This document shows positions 38,901-48,112 of a stretch of 64,000 bases of DNA, in pieces. Source of the stretch: JANQHS01 sp965227315 (GTDB taxonomy: Bacteria; Bacteroidota; Bacteroidia; Cytophagales; CCMP332). The notes under the pieces are model-generated. The model was not told the origin of the DNA and did no database searches. It was given only the letters and a program-made list of their open reading frames with translations. The translations under genes were made by a program, and so were the position numbers. Position 1 is the first letter of the stretch; every line of letters begins with the position of its first letter. The stretch lies in NCBI GenBank assembly GCA_965227315.1, contig OZ245737.1, positions 3,224,001 through 3,288,000 of the forward strand, written 5' to 3'.

Positions 38901-41900
38901 AATATCAACCTGAACTCCCAGGGCGATGGCTGAATCATTGGCGATCGTACCAAGAAGGTGAAGGTCGGTAGGGGAGTAAAATTTCGGATCACCCGACTGG
39001 GATTTCTGGTTGTACTGCGGGAAGGCCGCTTGCCAACTGGCCAGATCGGTATATTGATTTCCGTGTTTTATAAAGAACCACCCGCTAAATACATGATAAA
39101 CATTGTGATCTAGCATGGGGTGAATACTTGAGATCGTAGTTTCAAAAGCGTAGTCAAAATTTGAAGTCAACACATTGTTGACCACGCTGATACCGGTAAG
39201 CGTACCTTGCATATAGAGACCAGGCTCTCCAAGAACCGAGTTATGGTAAATCTGAATGTCGGTACCATCGGCAATGTAAATTCCATCTCCACCGGGACAA
39301 ACCACCATGTTGTTGATGATCTGGGAAGTGCCAATTGGAAAATCAAAGTTGGCATCCGTGAATTGAATTCCATATTTGTTTCCATGCACATAGTTTTCGT
39401 TGACCTCAAAGCCGTTGAGATCCCTGAGACTTATACCATAGGCTGCGGCATGTGCAAGGTTGGAAATATGGTTCCCATTGACCTTGGCTGAATCTTGCGA
39501 CCACATATAAACACCATAATACCAACCGTTTTCTATTACGTTGTTCAGGACTTTGTTGCCGTCGTTTCTATTGGACGTTCCTCCGCCATAAAACCTGACC
39601 GCATAGTATCCTCCGCTGATGTAGCTGTTTTTAACAGTGTTGTGATTCGCATTATCTCCCGAACCAGATGCACTGGTGATGCTGGCGGATGAAACCACTG
39701 CTGCCGAACTGGAAAAGCTCGTTACGGGTAGGATTACCTTACATGAATCAATGACGTTATGATCGGCACTATTGGTGAAAATGATTCCCCATTTGGTGTC
39801 GATGGCGGCCATATTCTCAAAAGTGATATTCTTGAACCTGATCCAATCTGCTCCATTAAGATGAACAACCGAGTTCTGAGAGGATCCGTCTGAAACGATG
39901 GTCACCGAATCAGATGATAAGCCATCAAATGTAAGTGTGTTCACATTGGAGGCTCCGTTTATTTCTGTGAGTTGGATCGGTTCGAGATAGGTGCCGGGGT
40001 TGATCTGAAAAACGGTAGGCCCGCAAATCCCAGCGAAAAGCACATCATCGACCGCATCGGTGATGTTGGCATAATCCGCCCCCGGACCACCGATAGTCAA
40101 TGTTCCGATCAGGGATGTTTTGGTCAATACACTCATACTGTCATTGGCCGTGTTCGGGTCCGCTATTCCGTTTGGATGAGAGGTCCAAACATCAATGTCA
40201 TAGTTGGCTCCAAGGAGGAAATTGAAAGAACCCAGAGTCACCTGTGCGGTTTGACTTCCCGCTCCGCCAAATGTGTCCAGAGGCTGCAAAAAGAAAAAAG
40301 TTGGCTGCTGGACCCCATTGATCGCCCAATTCACCCTTAAAGAGTCCACAACAGAGCTTCCGAAGTTACTTATCGTAGCCACGATGTTCTCTGTTCCCGG
40401 GCAGAAAGCGAATGGAGAATCGATGGATACAACTCCTACATCATTGGAATAGATCTCATATTCAATCGCCCCTGCATCCGGAGTACTGGCATTTCTGGTA
40501 TTTCCTTCCAGGTCTTCAGTAACACCCAGGGCTGCACCGATGTTGTTGGCCAAGGAATTTGTAGGTTTTAGGTAAGTCGAACTGAAAAACCCGGGATCTC
40601 CTTGTTTAGATGAGGCATTAAAAGCCGGTTGTGCTGCCTGCCATTGAGCGAGATCAGGATAGGTGATTCCAAATAAAACGAATTGGGAAGGAGAGGTGGT
40701 GTAATAGACATTGTTATCCACATGGCTGAAGGAGTCAGGAAGTGCGGCCTCAATGGCATAACCGGTAGGCGAGTACAGGATATTATTCCTGAGGTCTATC
40801 TGGCTTTGAGTTCCATAAAAGTACATTCCTCTCTTACCCTGTATGGTATTGTGATAGAACTGCACATTTGTACCTTGATAGACCCTGATCCCGTCATCGT
40901 TATCTGCGATGATCATGTTATTGGAGATGATCGCTGAGCCTGCGGAATCCATATTCGGTCTGTTGATATCCATTCCGTAATCCGGGGCCTGCACATAATT
41001 GCCATCAAGCACAAATCTTTGCATGCCTCTGAAGCTGATCCCGTCGCCAGCCACATTTGCGATACCGGAAATATGGTTTCCCTGGATCACACTTGAGTCC
41101 ATTTCATCCATTGTGATCCCAAAATCTCTAATGGAATGGATCACATTGTTTCGCACGATATTTTGACGACCCCGATCGGAGAATAGCCCGTTTAGGTGAA
41201 GTCCTTCGGTGCCACCTGAAATCGTACATCCCTCAACGGTAAAATAATCTGCATTGTCTCCCTGGGCTCCGGGATTATCATCCAGAGTGGATGAAGCAAT
41301 GCCAACGCACCAGTTTCCGGAAACGCTGGGCATTTTGATGATACAATCGATAACAGAGTTATGGTCAGAAGCATTGAAAAGCCTGATTCCTTGAGCTCCT
41401 GTCTGGGTTTTGGTGATTTCGATCGTCACATTTCTCAATGTCACCCAGTCCGCCCCGGAAAAGAGTATGGTTGAGGATTGGGTTGTGCCGTCATGTGTCA
41501 GTTTAACCGATGAAGCATCAAGCCCGTCTATGATGATCTGATTGGCTTGAGAAGCTCCTTCGATATCTGAGAGTTCTACTGCTCCGGAATAGGTACCCGG
41601 ATTGATGGTAAAATTCGCAGGACCGCATAGGCCATAAGTATTTAACGCATTAGCGGCACTGGCCAGATCCGAGAAGTCTGCTCCGACTCCTCCAATGGTA
41701 AAGGAACCTGACATCGCTGCTGCAGTTTGGTCAACAATAGTGTCGTTATCATTCAGGGTGTCAGCAACACCATTTGGATTAGAGGTCCAGGCTTTGATGT
41801 CATAGTTATTGCCCTGTACCAGATTAAGTGAGCCCAGATTCACATGAGCATCGGTGCTTCCGGATCCTCCGGCTGTATCCAATGTGCCGGAAAAATTGAA

Positions 41901-42560
41901 CGGCGTTTGGGTAATACCATTCACAGTCCAATTAACGTTTGCAGAAGTAACCTGATTTTGGCCAAAATTTCTGATCGTGGCATATACATCAATGTTTCCG
42001 GGGCAGTTTTCCGAAAGTGAATCCAGAGAAACAATCCCAATATCATTCATGCCCTTTTCGGTGATAATGACGCCGTAATCTTCTATTTCTCCAACGATTG
42101 TCATAGGCACACAGGGATCGGTCGGTGCCTGTCCGCTCATAAGTACCACTCTCATTCTCGTGGTTCCGGCTTTGGCATTGTTCGGAACCGTGATGGTCCC
42201 GGGGATTGGATAGTTTCCTGCCTGAGATTGATTGTTCCCAAGCAGGTAGTACTCTCCGGGGTCATTGAAATTACCGTTATCATTCCAATCGATCCACACG
42301 GCTACGTAATAAAAGAAGGTGTTCCAAGCGTTCCCGGTGACAACTATGGGCACTGAAGAACCGGGATCAACCGTGTTGGTCAGAAAGGAGTAATCGGTAT
42401 AACCCTGACTGAAGGTTGAGTTATTGATCGTGCCAAAGTTTACATTGACAATATGCTCAAAAAAGGTATTTGGATATTGAGGAATACAATACGATTGAGC
42501 TTTTGCAGAATTGGAAAGGAGGATGACTGAAACGGCAACTAGCCAAAGAATCTTTTTCAT
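35961..42560 (-). CDS. Giant T9SS exoprotein with GEVED and two beta-helix units
   Basis: 2199 residues, the largest gene here. Signal peptide 1-21; GEVED (about 81-166, VWIDWNDNGNFNDPGEYY, then GEIEDYGVII); CARDB-like (172-285); right-handed beta-helix 1 (288-705) with many N-N-x-I and G-I turns; CARDB-like (705-815); beta-helix 2 (818-1237). Both helices end in the motif DxxGxxRxxxTPDxGAxEY. Then CARDB-like and MAM-like domains in alternation (1240-1360, 1362-1535, 1540-1657, 1660-1840, 1845-1950), Ig-like (1953-2033), PKD (2036-2110) and the type A T9SS signal (2117-2199, FPNPNDGKFEL). Parallel beta-helices of this kind often bind or cleave polysaccharides, but no catalytic residues can be assigned. 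The CARDB plus beta-helix unit is a tandem duplication. Confidence 0.85.
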   Translation of the reverse strand: MKKILWLVAVSVILLSNSAKAQSYCIPQYPNTFFEHIVNVNFGTINNSTFSQGYTDYSFLTNTVDPGSSVPIVVTGNAWNTFFYYVAVWIDWNDNGNFNDPGEYYLLGNNQSQAGNYPIPGTITVPNNAKAGTTRMRVVLMSGQAPTDPCVPMTIVGEIEDYGVIITEKGMNDIGIVSLDSLSENCPGNIDVYATIRNFGQNQVTSANVNWTVNGITQTPFNFSGTLDTAGGSGSTDAHVNLGSLNLVQGNNYDIKAWTSNPNGVADTLNDNDTIVDQTAAAMSGSFTIGGVGADFSDLASAANALNTYGLCGPANFTINPGTYSGAVELSDIEGASQANQIIIDGLDASSVKLTHDGTTQSSTILFSGADWVTLRNVTIEITKTQTGAQGIRLFNASDHNSVIDCIIKMPSVSGNWCVGIASSTLDDNPGAQGDNADYFTVEGCTISGGTEGLHLNGLFSDRGRQNIVRNNVIHSIRDFGITMDEMDSSVIQGNHISGIANVAGDGISFRGMQRFVLDGNYVQAPDYGMDINRPNMDSAGSAIISNNMIIADNDDGIRVYQGTNVQFYHNTIQGKRGMYFYGTQSQIDLRNNILYSPTGYAIEAALPDSFSHVDNNVYYTTSPSQFVLFGITYPDLAQWQAAQPAFNASSKQGDPGFFSSTYLKPTNSLANNIGAALGVTEDLEGNTRNASTPDAGAIEYEIYSNDVGVVSIDSPFAFCPGTENIVATISNFGSSVVDSLRVNWAINGVQQPTFFFLQPLDTFGGAGSQTAQVTLGSFNFLLGANYDIDVWTSHPNGIADPNTANDSMSVLTKTSLIGTLTIGGPGADYANITDAVDDVLFAGICGPTVFQINPGTYLEPIQLTEINGASNVNTLTFDGLSSDSVTIVSDGSSQNSVVHLNGADWIRFKNITFENMAAIDTKWGIIFTNSADHNVIDSCKVILPVTSFSSSAAVVSSASITSASGSGDNANHNTVKNSYISGGYYAVRFYGGGTSNRNDGNKVLNNVIENGWYYGVYMWSQDSAKVNGNHISNLAHAAAYGISLRDLNGFEVNENYVHGNKYGIQFTDANFDFPIGTSQIINNMVVCPGGDGIYIADGTDIQIYHNSVLGEPGLYMQGTLTGISVVNNVLTSNFDYAFETTISSIHPMLDHNVYHVFSGWFFIKHGNQYTDLASWQAAFPQYNQKSQSGDPKFYSPTDLHLLGTIANDSAIALGVQVDIDGDTRSATTPDIGADEYTPASFDMAYAELIAPAQDETCPSGPTDVIVAAVNTGLSAADFALNSMLVEVYITGPNPDTISTTISDNSLNGGLPLGSGDTVNITVGQVQVDAFGEYGFNTVISYAADQQPINDDGAESMFLGMITSFPWTEDFESFDVAQDGTGMKNGWFNAFPTVPTTSDYRWNAHSGNTPTSSTGPDATITMGKYVYSEASSQGAFAQLISPCLQLDSVQAAKLSFDYHMYGFSVNALEIDVYSSSVWHNNIFSLNGSQQANETDSFETETLNLSGYSGISRVRLTAKRGNGQLADMAVDNVSVFEPVATDIEVVGVEVAGPRSCLNGFQDVSVMVYNAGSQSIDFSANNTLITVDISGAGMGVLDTLLTTNAVNGGLPLAPGDTLDFVIGDWDFNQNGIYEFDLFAELNGDLNDLNDSIFGFEVLAEQLQNTFPSFEDFETFSNNPNGTGLQNGWTNFPNGNGADYLWIGNNGATVSGSSGPNVDHTLGTAAGTFMYTPSIGGSQGDIAVLNSPCFDVTNIANPSVVFYYHMYGSGMGTLFVDAFDGTNWILNLDSIWGQQQTGSNEPWLRRNTDLTSAKTSNTMRYRFRARRGANFRSDMAVDDAQFRQIPDNDLESNSVTIPNSGCNLSANDSIYVEVSNYGLLSANNFDIEYRVSATSPWIVGLTVTTPLASGATQAYKINGVDLSQAQLYCIEAKVVYTADADTTNNTSPASCIFGLQKPDITATQDDEVCDFGAMTLAVTHSGDSADWYSDPALTNFLFTGDSYQTPALSSTTTYYVRSRNNNGCSSIASPVVAEVSTIDHVDFTHNIVGGGTVDFTSSLSTNFDSIFWDFGDQATSNQLNPSHTYTLSGIYVVLHQGFNGSCEDDTSKAILVAVGLEENPWSAEINVFPNPNDGKFELDIPNANGTVLIEILDSKGVRVHQREIETDRGIHPEFNLKGLPSGNYLIKITNGEKVSIKRLTIN

Positions 42561-42577
42561 CTAGTAATATTTTCATG

Positions 42578-42585
42578 CAAAACTA
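42578..42585 (-). promoter_or_regulatory. -7 promoter element of the 2199-residue exoprotein gene
   Basis: The minus strand reads TAGTTTTG, an exact TAnnTTTG, 18 bp before the ATG. Confidence 0.55.
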
Positions 42586-42862
42586 GAATCTGGAAATCTG
42601 GCTTTTTATTGATTTTCGTTTGAAAAAGAACATCTTGATTCCCTTCATTTTTATGAAGCCCTTAAAAATGTGTCATGAGAATTTCCAAGAGCTTATTCCC
42701 GATTAGGGTGCCTCAGACAGCATCATGGGGAATGTTTTTAGCGAATTTTCAATTTTCAATAAAATATTCACGAAGCATTTAGGGAAGGAGAGCCTTCTGA
42801 TCTCAAGCTCTGTTTTTACTTCGAATCTTTCATCTCATGTGAGGATGGATTTCCATAAAAAC

Positions 42863-42887
42863 AAAAAAAGCCACCCCGAAGGGTGGC
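42863..42887 (-). terminator. Terminator of the 1109-residue exoprotein gene
   Basis: GCCACCC (42870-42876) pairs with GGGTGGC (42881-42887) around CGAA. On the minus strand seven T follow (42869-42863). Confidence 0.9.
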
Positions 42888-42914
42888 TCTATGATTTATT
42901 GGAAATAAGCTAGT

Positions 42915-45900
42915 CTATCGTTGAATCGAGATTCTCCGTACAGATGAGCCTTCTTCAAAATTGAGTTTGAGCAAATAGGTGCCAGGAGCTATACCGGAAA
43001 CATCGATAACATCGTTTCCTTGAATAACCCTGTCAGAGCCCAGTACTTCTTTACCAAGCATATTCAGAATGCTGTAACCAAGAACCCGGTCGTTCAATAC
43101 CTGAACATTGAAGGTGTTCTCCGTTGGATTAGGATAAACCTTCACATTTTGGTTCAAGGCATTGTTCAGTCCTACGCCCATCACAGTCACCTGCTTGGTG
43201 ATCGAATCCGAACCTGCGCCATTTGACACAACGAGTGTTACATCGTAGGTACCATCGGAACCATAGGTGTAACTCGGATCTTGCATTGCGCTGGTTCCGG
43301 TGCCATCTCCAAAATCCCAGGCCCAGGAGCTCGGGCTATTGGTCGAGGCATCTGTGAAATCTACAGTCAGGCCAGTTTCAACAAAAGTGAAGTCCGCAAC
43401 AGGACCTGGCAGAGCCATTCCATCAACGGCTACACTGTCAACCACATTTCCACGTCCCCAATTGTCGGTTCCTTCGAATGCGATCTGAAGATTAGGAGAA
43501 GTGACAGGAATAGCAATAGTGGTGTCCATCCAAGCGGGAACGTTGGTGCTATCTGACCATACCCAAACCCAAGGATCGGAAGGGGATATTCTGTAGTATA
43601 CCGCTAACCAGTTTTGATCTCCGAACCAAACCTCCTGGCCATACCAGAATGTTATAGTCGGGCTGGAAACCCCACTGAGATCAATCTCAGGGGTGATCAA
43701 CTTGGTGACCTCATTCGGTACATCACTTGAGGTGAACCTGGCATTCACGTTTCCTTCAGCGGCTGAGGTTATAGAGCCTCCCGTTGAGCCTATAGCGATA
43801 GACCAATCAGCTGTATCAGCTACATACTCAACAGACCAGCACCCAATGGTATTGATATCCTCAAACCCATCCTCATACGGAAGGGAGAAAGGAGGACAAA
43901 GTGTTCCGAACAGTCCGGGAGCAGAGGACCATGAGCTTGTATCCCCGGGGCCACAAATCGATCTCACATACCATTCATAAGCTGTTGCAGGATTAAGACT
44001 TCCCAATACAAAGGGATTTGAGCTTGCAAAGACCTGATTTGCTGAACCTGGTGTAAATCCTGGTGCGCCGTAGCTAATCTCCCAGCTCATGGCGGTACCA
44101 TTTTCTACCCAGTTTAATGTGGCGTCTGTTTGGGTGACGGAACTCTCATCCAAGTCTGTAGGGGCTGGACAAGTTGGTGCAACTTCGTAATTGAAATCAT
44201 CAATGTACATTTCGAACCCACTGGCAGGATTCTCTCTGTGATTGAATACGATATAGGTGGCTGATCCTATTGCAGCACTGTTATCCAGGAGGAAGATATG
44301 CTCTGTAAACGCATTCGTAGGCGCCGGAGGGAGGGTATCCAAGATCACAAAAGTGCTGATGTCCTGTGGATCGCTCATAACACCAAAGTATAATGTGTCC
44401 GTACCTGCAGAACCGTCTTCGACAGAGATCTGAACTCTCACCTGCTTATCCCAGGTATTGATGTCCGAAAATGAAGGAGAGATCAACAAGGCCGGATTGT
44501 TATCATTTATCTCAACCATGTTGTTTGGACTTGGTGCTGGAACTCCATCATCATGAGTCGAAGTCACTGCGATCTGGTTGTTATAAGATTCTATTTTGCT
44601 CCAGCATGACGGAAGGTCAGGGCCAGAAACCGTATCGAATCCTTCATAGTATGGTGCGGTGAAAGGATTACATGGAGTACAGAATGTCGAAACAGGAGAC
44701 CATGAACTGGTGTCACCCGCTCCACAGATTGCCCTTACATACCAATCATAACAGGTTTCAGCCATCAGCCCGGTGGCAGAATACGGATTGCTGCTCACAA
44801 CCATTTCAGTTCCCATACCTGCGGTGAATCCTACAGGTCCATAGCTGATTTCCCAGCTCATGGAAGTGCCATTTTCTGTCCATCCAAGATTGGCTCCCGA
44901 AGAGGTAATATTTCCTGCTGTCAGTGAAGAAGGGATAGGACAAAGAGGAGCTTCAAGAACTCTTACCGAGTCGATCACATTTCCGCGCCCATAGTTGTCA
45001 GTTCCTTCGAAGGCAATTCTATAAGTAGCGGACTTGTTTGGAAGAGTCGCAGTTGCTTCAGTCCAGGCGGGCTGGTTGGTACTGTCCGACCAAAGTAAGG
45101 TCCAAGCTCCGGCTGGTGTAGTCTGATAATAAATCGCCAACCAGTTTTGATCCCCGGACCAGTCTTCCTGTCCATAATTGAAGGTTAATTCCGGAGTTGT
45201 GAGCCCGGAAAGGTCCAGGGTAGGCGTGATCAACCGACTTACACCACCGGCAAATGATGAGGTGAAAACAGCGTTGAGGCTTCCGTCAGCCGCTGTAGTG
45301 ATAGAACCTCCCGTAGATCCGGTTCCAATTGACCAGTCCTGAGTGTTAACAACATATTGCACCTCCCAACAGGCATAGGTGGCTGAGTTCTCAAATCCAT
45401 CTGTCCATGGTGCAACGGAAGGAGGACAGGCCGTAGCGAATGTATTCGCACCTACCCATCCGCTGGTGTCACCAGGACCGCAGATCTCTCTTACATACCA
45501 GTCATAAATAGTTGCTGGAGTAAGAGAAGTCAGGGTGGTCGAAGTATCAAGAGCAGTTACACGTGTACCTGTTCCTACAGAAAAACCGAGGCCACCGTAT
45601 TCTACCTGATAGGTAGATCCACCGGCATTAGAAACCCAGGCTATATCGGCCGTTGTTTGAGTGGTAGCAGTGGTTACCAAATTTGAAGGGTCCGCGCAGG
45701 TGATCGCAACTCCGGTGATGTTTAGCGTATAACTTCCCATATCAGTGCCGGAATAAGCGTCAATAACAATATAATAGGTGTTCCCGGCTTGAAGATTGAC
45801 TCCATTAACCTGGGAAACATATGCTTGCGAAAAAAACGGAGGGTTCGCACATGCATCTTCATTACAGGCAACTGGTGTGCCCGTACACGAACCTTCATAG

Positions 45901-46244
45901 ATATAGATTTTGGTGTCAAAATCGGTAATCCCGGTACATGTATTGAAGTCTGCTACATAATTTGAAGTTGGGGTGAATTGGTAAACCAGATCACGACCAC
46001 CGGTTGCTCCAAATCCGCAGATATAATGATAATCGTCAAGTGCAGTCATGTTTGAGTCAACATCCGTATATGGAAGGGATGGTATCACGGTCGCTGAGGA
46101 GCAGTCTTCCCCTCCTCCGGCCAGTGCCGCATTGTTCCAACCGCTCAATAAAAGTGCAATTGTCAGGATAAACATACTCGCAAAAAAGGTCGAATTGATT
46201 GCGCGTTTTTCCTTTGTAGATTGAGTTAAGTAAGATTTATTCAT
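42915..46244 (-). CDS. Giant T9SS exoprotein with repeated FN3 and jelly-roll units and a PKD domain
   Basis: 1109 residues. A signal peptide with an unusually long n-region (cleavage near 42, NNAALA/G) is followed by a PPC-like beta-sandwich (about 45-178). Then FN3 plus jelly-roll pairs: FN3 181-273 and jelly roll 278-432; FN3 435-524 and jelly roll 529-690; FN3 693-783 and jelly roll 788-945. A PKD domain (948-1022, WDFGDGTGTSAMQDPSYTYG) and a T9SS signal (1030-1109, YPNPTENTFNV) end it. Jelly rolls one and three are close copies (WSIGTGSTGGSITTAADG versus WSIAIGSTGGSITSAAEG), showing internal duplication. No catalytic domain is seen. Likely surface adhesion or binding. Confidence 0.85.
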   Translation of the reverse strand: MNKSYLTQSTKEKRAINSTFFASMFILTIALLLSGWNNAALAGGGEDCSSATVIPSLPYTDVDSNMTALDDYHYICGFGATGGRDLVYQFTPTSNYVADFNTCTGITDFDTKIYIYEGSCTGTPVACNEDACANPPFFSQAYVSQVNGVNLQAGNTYYIVIDAYSGTDMGSYTLNITGVAITCADPSNLVTTATTQTTADIAWVSNAGGSTYQVEYGGLGFSVGTGTRVTALDTSTTLTSLTPATIYDWYVREICGPGDTSGWVGANTFATACPPSVAPWTDGFENSATYACWEVQYVVNTQDWSIGTGSTGGSITTAADGSLNAVFTSSFAGGVSRLITPTLDLSGLTTPELTFNYGQEDWSGDQNWLAIYYQTTPAGAWTLLWSDSTNQPAWTEATATLPNKSATYRIAFEGTDNYGRGNVIDSVRVLEAPLCPIPSSLTAGNITSSGANLGWTENGTSMSWEISYGPVGFTAGMGTEMVVSSNPYSATGLMAETCYDWYVRAICGAGDTSSWSPVSTFCTPCNPFTAPYYEGFDTVSGPDLPSCWSKIESYNNQIAVTSTHDDGVPAPSPNNMVEINDNNPALLISPSFSDINTWDKQVRVQISVEDGSAGTDTLYFGVMSDPQDISTFVILDTLPPAPTNAFTEHIFLLDNSAAIGSATYIVFNHRENPASGFEMYIDDFNYEVAPTCPAPTDLDESSVTQTDATLNWVENGTAMSWEISYGAPGFTPGSANQVFASSNPFVLGSLNPATAYEWYVRSICGPGDTSSWSSAPGLFGTLCPPFSLPYEDGFEDINTIGCWSVEYVADTADWSIAIGSTGGSITSAAEGNVNARFTSSDVPNEVTKLITPEIDLSGVSSPTITFWYGQEVWFGDQNWLAVYYRISPSDPWVWVWSDSTNVPAWMDTTIAIPVTSPNLQIAFEGTDNWGRGNVVDSVAVDGMALPGPVADFTFVETGLTVDFTDASTNSPSSWAWDFGDGTGTSAMQDPSYTYGSDGTYDVTLVVSNGAGSDSITKQVTVMGVGLNNALNQNVKVYPNPTENTFNVQVLNDRVLGYSILNMLGKEVLGSDRVIQGNDVIDVSGIAPGTYLLKLNFEEGSSVRRISIQR

Positions 46245-46318
46245 AAGGTTTTTGAATTTTACGAATTCGAAATTAATAAATAAATCTACTTTTTCTTACA
46301 AGGGAGGGCGTTTATCCC

Positions 46319-48109
46319 TTAATAATAGAGCTGAGAAAGAATGAAACTGGCTCCCAGCATGTAAAGAATGGTGATTGGAAGACCAACTTTAAAGTAGTCC
46401 TTAAATCGATAACCACCTGGTCCATAGACCATTAGATTGGTCTGATATCCGATGGGAGTCAGAAAATTTGCCGCAGCGCCAAAGGCGACCAAGAGAACAA
46501 ATGGGATTGGGTCGACTTCTAGAGAATGGGCGATCGAAAGGGCAATGGGGAATACTATGGCTACCCCTGTCATGTTCGTCAGAAAAGAGGAGAGCAGGTT
46601 GGTTACGAAGAAGATCACCAGGAAAAGAACGAAGAGATTTTCATGTTTGAAAAGACCAAGGATCTGGGAGGCGAAAAGATCCGAGGTGCCTGTCTTGGTC
46701 ATGGCCGTGCCAAGTGCCAGGGCAAATGCGATGAGGAGTGCCAGGTTCAGATCCAGCTTTATTTTGATCTCATAAAGGTTCAAAATACCTGAGAATACCA
46801 GCATAGGGATCAATATCAGAAGAGAAGTAAATAGAGGAACCAAACCCGTTGCAGAGAGGATGATCATGGCAGCGCTTCCCAGGATCAGTATCCAATTTTG
46901 TAATGGGGTAAACCGGTGTACTTCTCTGGACTGAGAGATCAGGTAAAAATCATTTGAAGTCCTTGCTCTTTTTTCAAAACCTGAACCTGTCAGGATCAAC
47001 AAGACATCCCCAGGTCTCAGAATCTGATCACCGATCTTTCCCTTGAGTTTTTCGCCGTTTCGATGGATGGCGACTATGGCGGCATTGAATTTCATTCTGA
47101 AATCGCTCTCCTTAACCGTTTTATTAATGATCTCGGAGTTGGAGGAGACTACGATCTCCTTGATCTCAATATCTCTCATAAGATCCAGGGATGCCTTCTC
47201 GGGCAGGGAAAGGCCTTGATGGCCCTGTATCAGTTCGGTGATCCCCGAGGTCTTTCCGGCGAAGATCATTTTGTCCCCTTCCTGGATCACCTCTTCCGGA
47301 GATACCGGGCTTACATTTCCGGATCTCCTAATGATCTCCACCAGGTAAATGTCGTTCAGGTTCCTGAGCTCAGCGCCTTCGATGGTCTTTCCGATGAGAG
47401 GGGAATTCGATTTGACGATCGCCTCAGTGATGTATTCCCGAAAGTGGTCATCGAACATTTGCATGGCGTCCTTTCTGTCAGGCAACAAGCTGTTCGAGAA
47501 GAAAGTCAGGTAAAACCAGCCGATGATCATCAGCGGGAATCCGGCAATGAAGAAATCAAAAATGTTCAGCGATGGTGAGCCTGGAAATATTCCCTGGTCC
47601 TGCCAAAGGCCATTGACCACGAGGTTCGTCGATGTTCCGATCAGGGTTACGCATCCTCCGAAGATCGCCGAGTAGGAAAGCGGGATCAATAGCTTTGACG
47701 GAGAAGTTCCATTTTTTTCACTCCAGGTGACTGCATAGGGCATCATCATCGCCACAAGTGGAGTGTTGTTTAGAAAGGCCGAAAAAGAACCCACGATCAG
47801 CCCCATTCTTCCTATGAAGCCATTTTGACTTTTAACTTTTGAGAAAACAGTATTGAACAAGGCATTGATCAGGCCTGATTTTTCAAAGGCATAGCCCAAC
47901 AGGATCAAAAGCAGTATCACCGCGATCTGTTGATTTGAAAATCCGATCAGGATCTCTTCAGGTGTCAATATGTTGGACACCATCAAGACCACGATCGCCA
48001 GGAAAAAGGAAAGGGTCGGGTTAAGGATATCCCGATACAGAAAGATGACCAGGAGGATCAATACCCCGATGACAATGAGTTGGTCAGGATTCAGGGTAAG
48101 GAAATTCAT
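46319..48109 (-). CDS. SLC13-family (DASS-type) permease with two TrkA-C domains
   Basis: 596 residues. About five membrane segments and the first SNT-like substrate/sodium motif (NNTPLVAM, GTSTNLVVNG) come first, then a cytoplasmic insert with two TrkA-C (RCK_C) domains at about 224-292 and 305-380 (SPLIGKTIEGAEL, EEVIQEGDKMIFAG; GDQILRPGDVLLIL). The second transmembrane half follows with the paired motif (FLTNMTGVAIVFP, ANFLTPIGYQTNLMV). SLC13 members move dicarboxylates, citrate or sulfate with sodium; those with RCK_C inserts are often annotated as sulfate or anion permeases. The substrate is not readable here. It follows pepE by 3 bp, so the two form an operon. Confidence 0.85.
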   Translation of the reverse strand: MNFLTLNPDQLIVIGVLILLVIFLYRDILNPTLSFFLAIVVLMVSNILTPEEILIGFSNQQIAVILLLILLGYAFEKSGLINALFNTVFSKVKSQNGFIGRMGLIVGSFSAFLNNTPLVAMMMPYAVTWSEKNGTSPSKLLIPLSYSAIFGGCVTLIGTSTNLVVNGLWQDQGIFPGSPSLNIFDFFIAGFPLMIIGWFYLTFFSNSLLPDRKDAMQMFDDHFREYITEAIVKSNSPLIGKTIEGAELRNLNDIYLVEIIRRSGNVSPVSPEEVIQEGDKMIFAGKTSGITELIQGHQGLSLPEKASLDLMRDIEIKEIVVSSNSEIINKTVKESDFRMKFNAAIVAIHRNGEKLKGKIGDQILRPGDVLLILTGSGFEKRARTSNDFYLISQSREVHRFTPLQNWILILGSAAMIILSATGLVPLFTSLLILIPMLVFSGILNLYEIKIKLDLNLALLIAFALALGTAMTKTGTSDLFASQILGLFKHENLFVLFLVIFFVTNLLSSFLTNMTGVAIVFPIALSIAHSLEVDPIPFVLLVAFGAAANFLTPIGYQTNLMVYGPGGYRFKDYFKVGLPITILYMLGASFILSQLYY

Positions 48110-48112
48110 GAT

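Larger units (their letters stand above)
42561..42914. other. Intergenic region between two giant exoprotein genes
   Basis: About 350 bp without a gene. It contains the promoter element at 42578-42585 and the terminator at 42863-42887 of the next gene. The plus-strand ORF at 42725-42913 has no features of a real gene and spans the terminator. I see nothing else. Confidence 0.6.

Noticed and set aside
42725..42913. 62-codon plus-strand ORF between exoprotein genes
   Set aside because: It runs through the terminator hairpin of the minus-strand gene and has no recognisable features.
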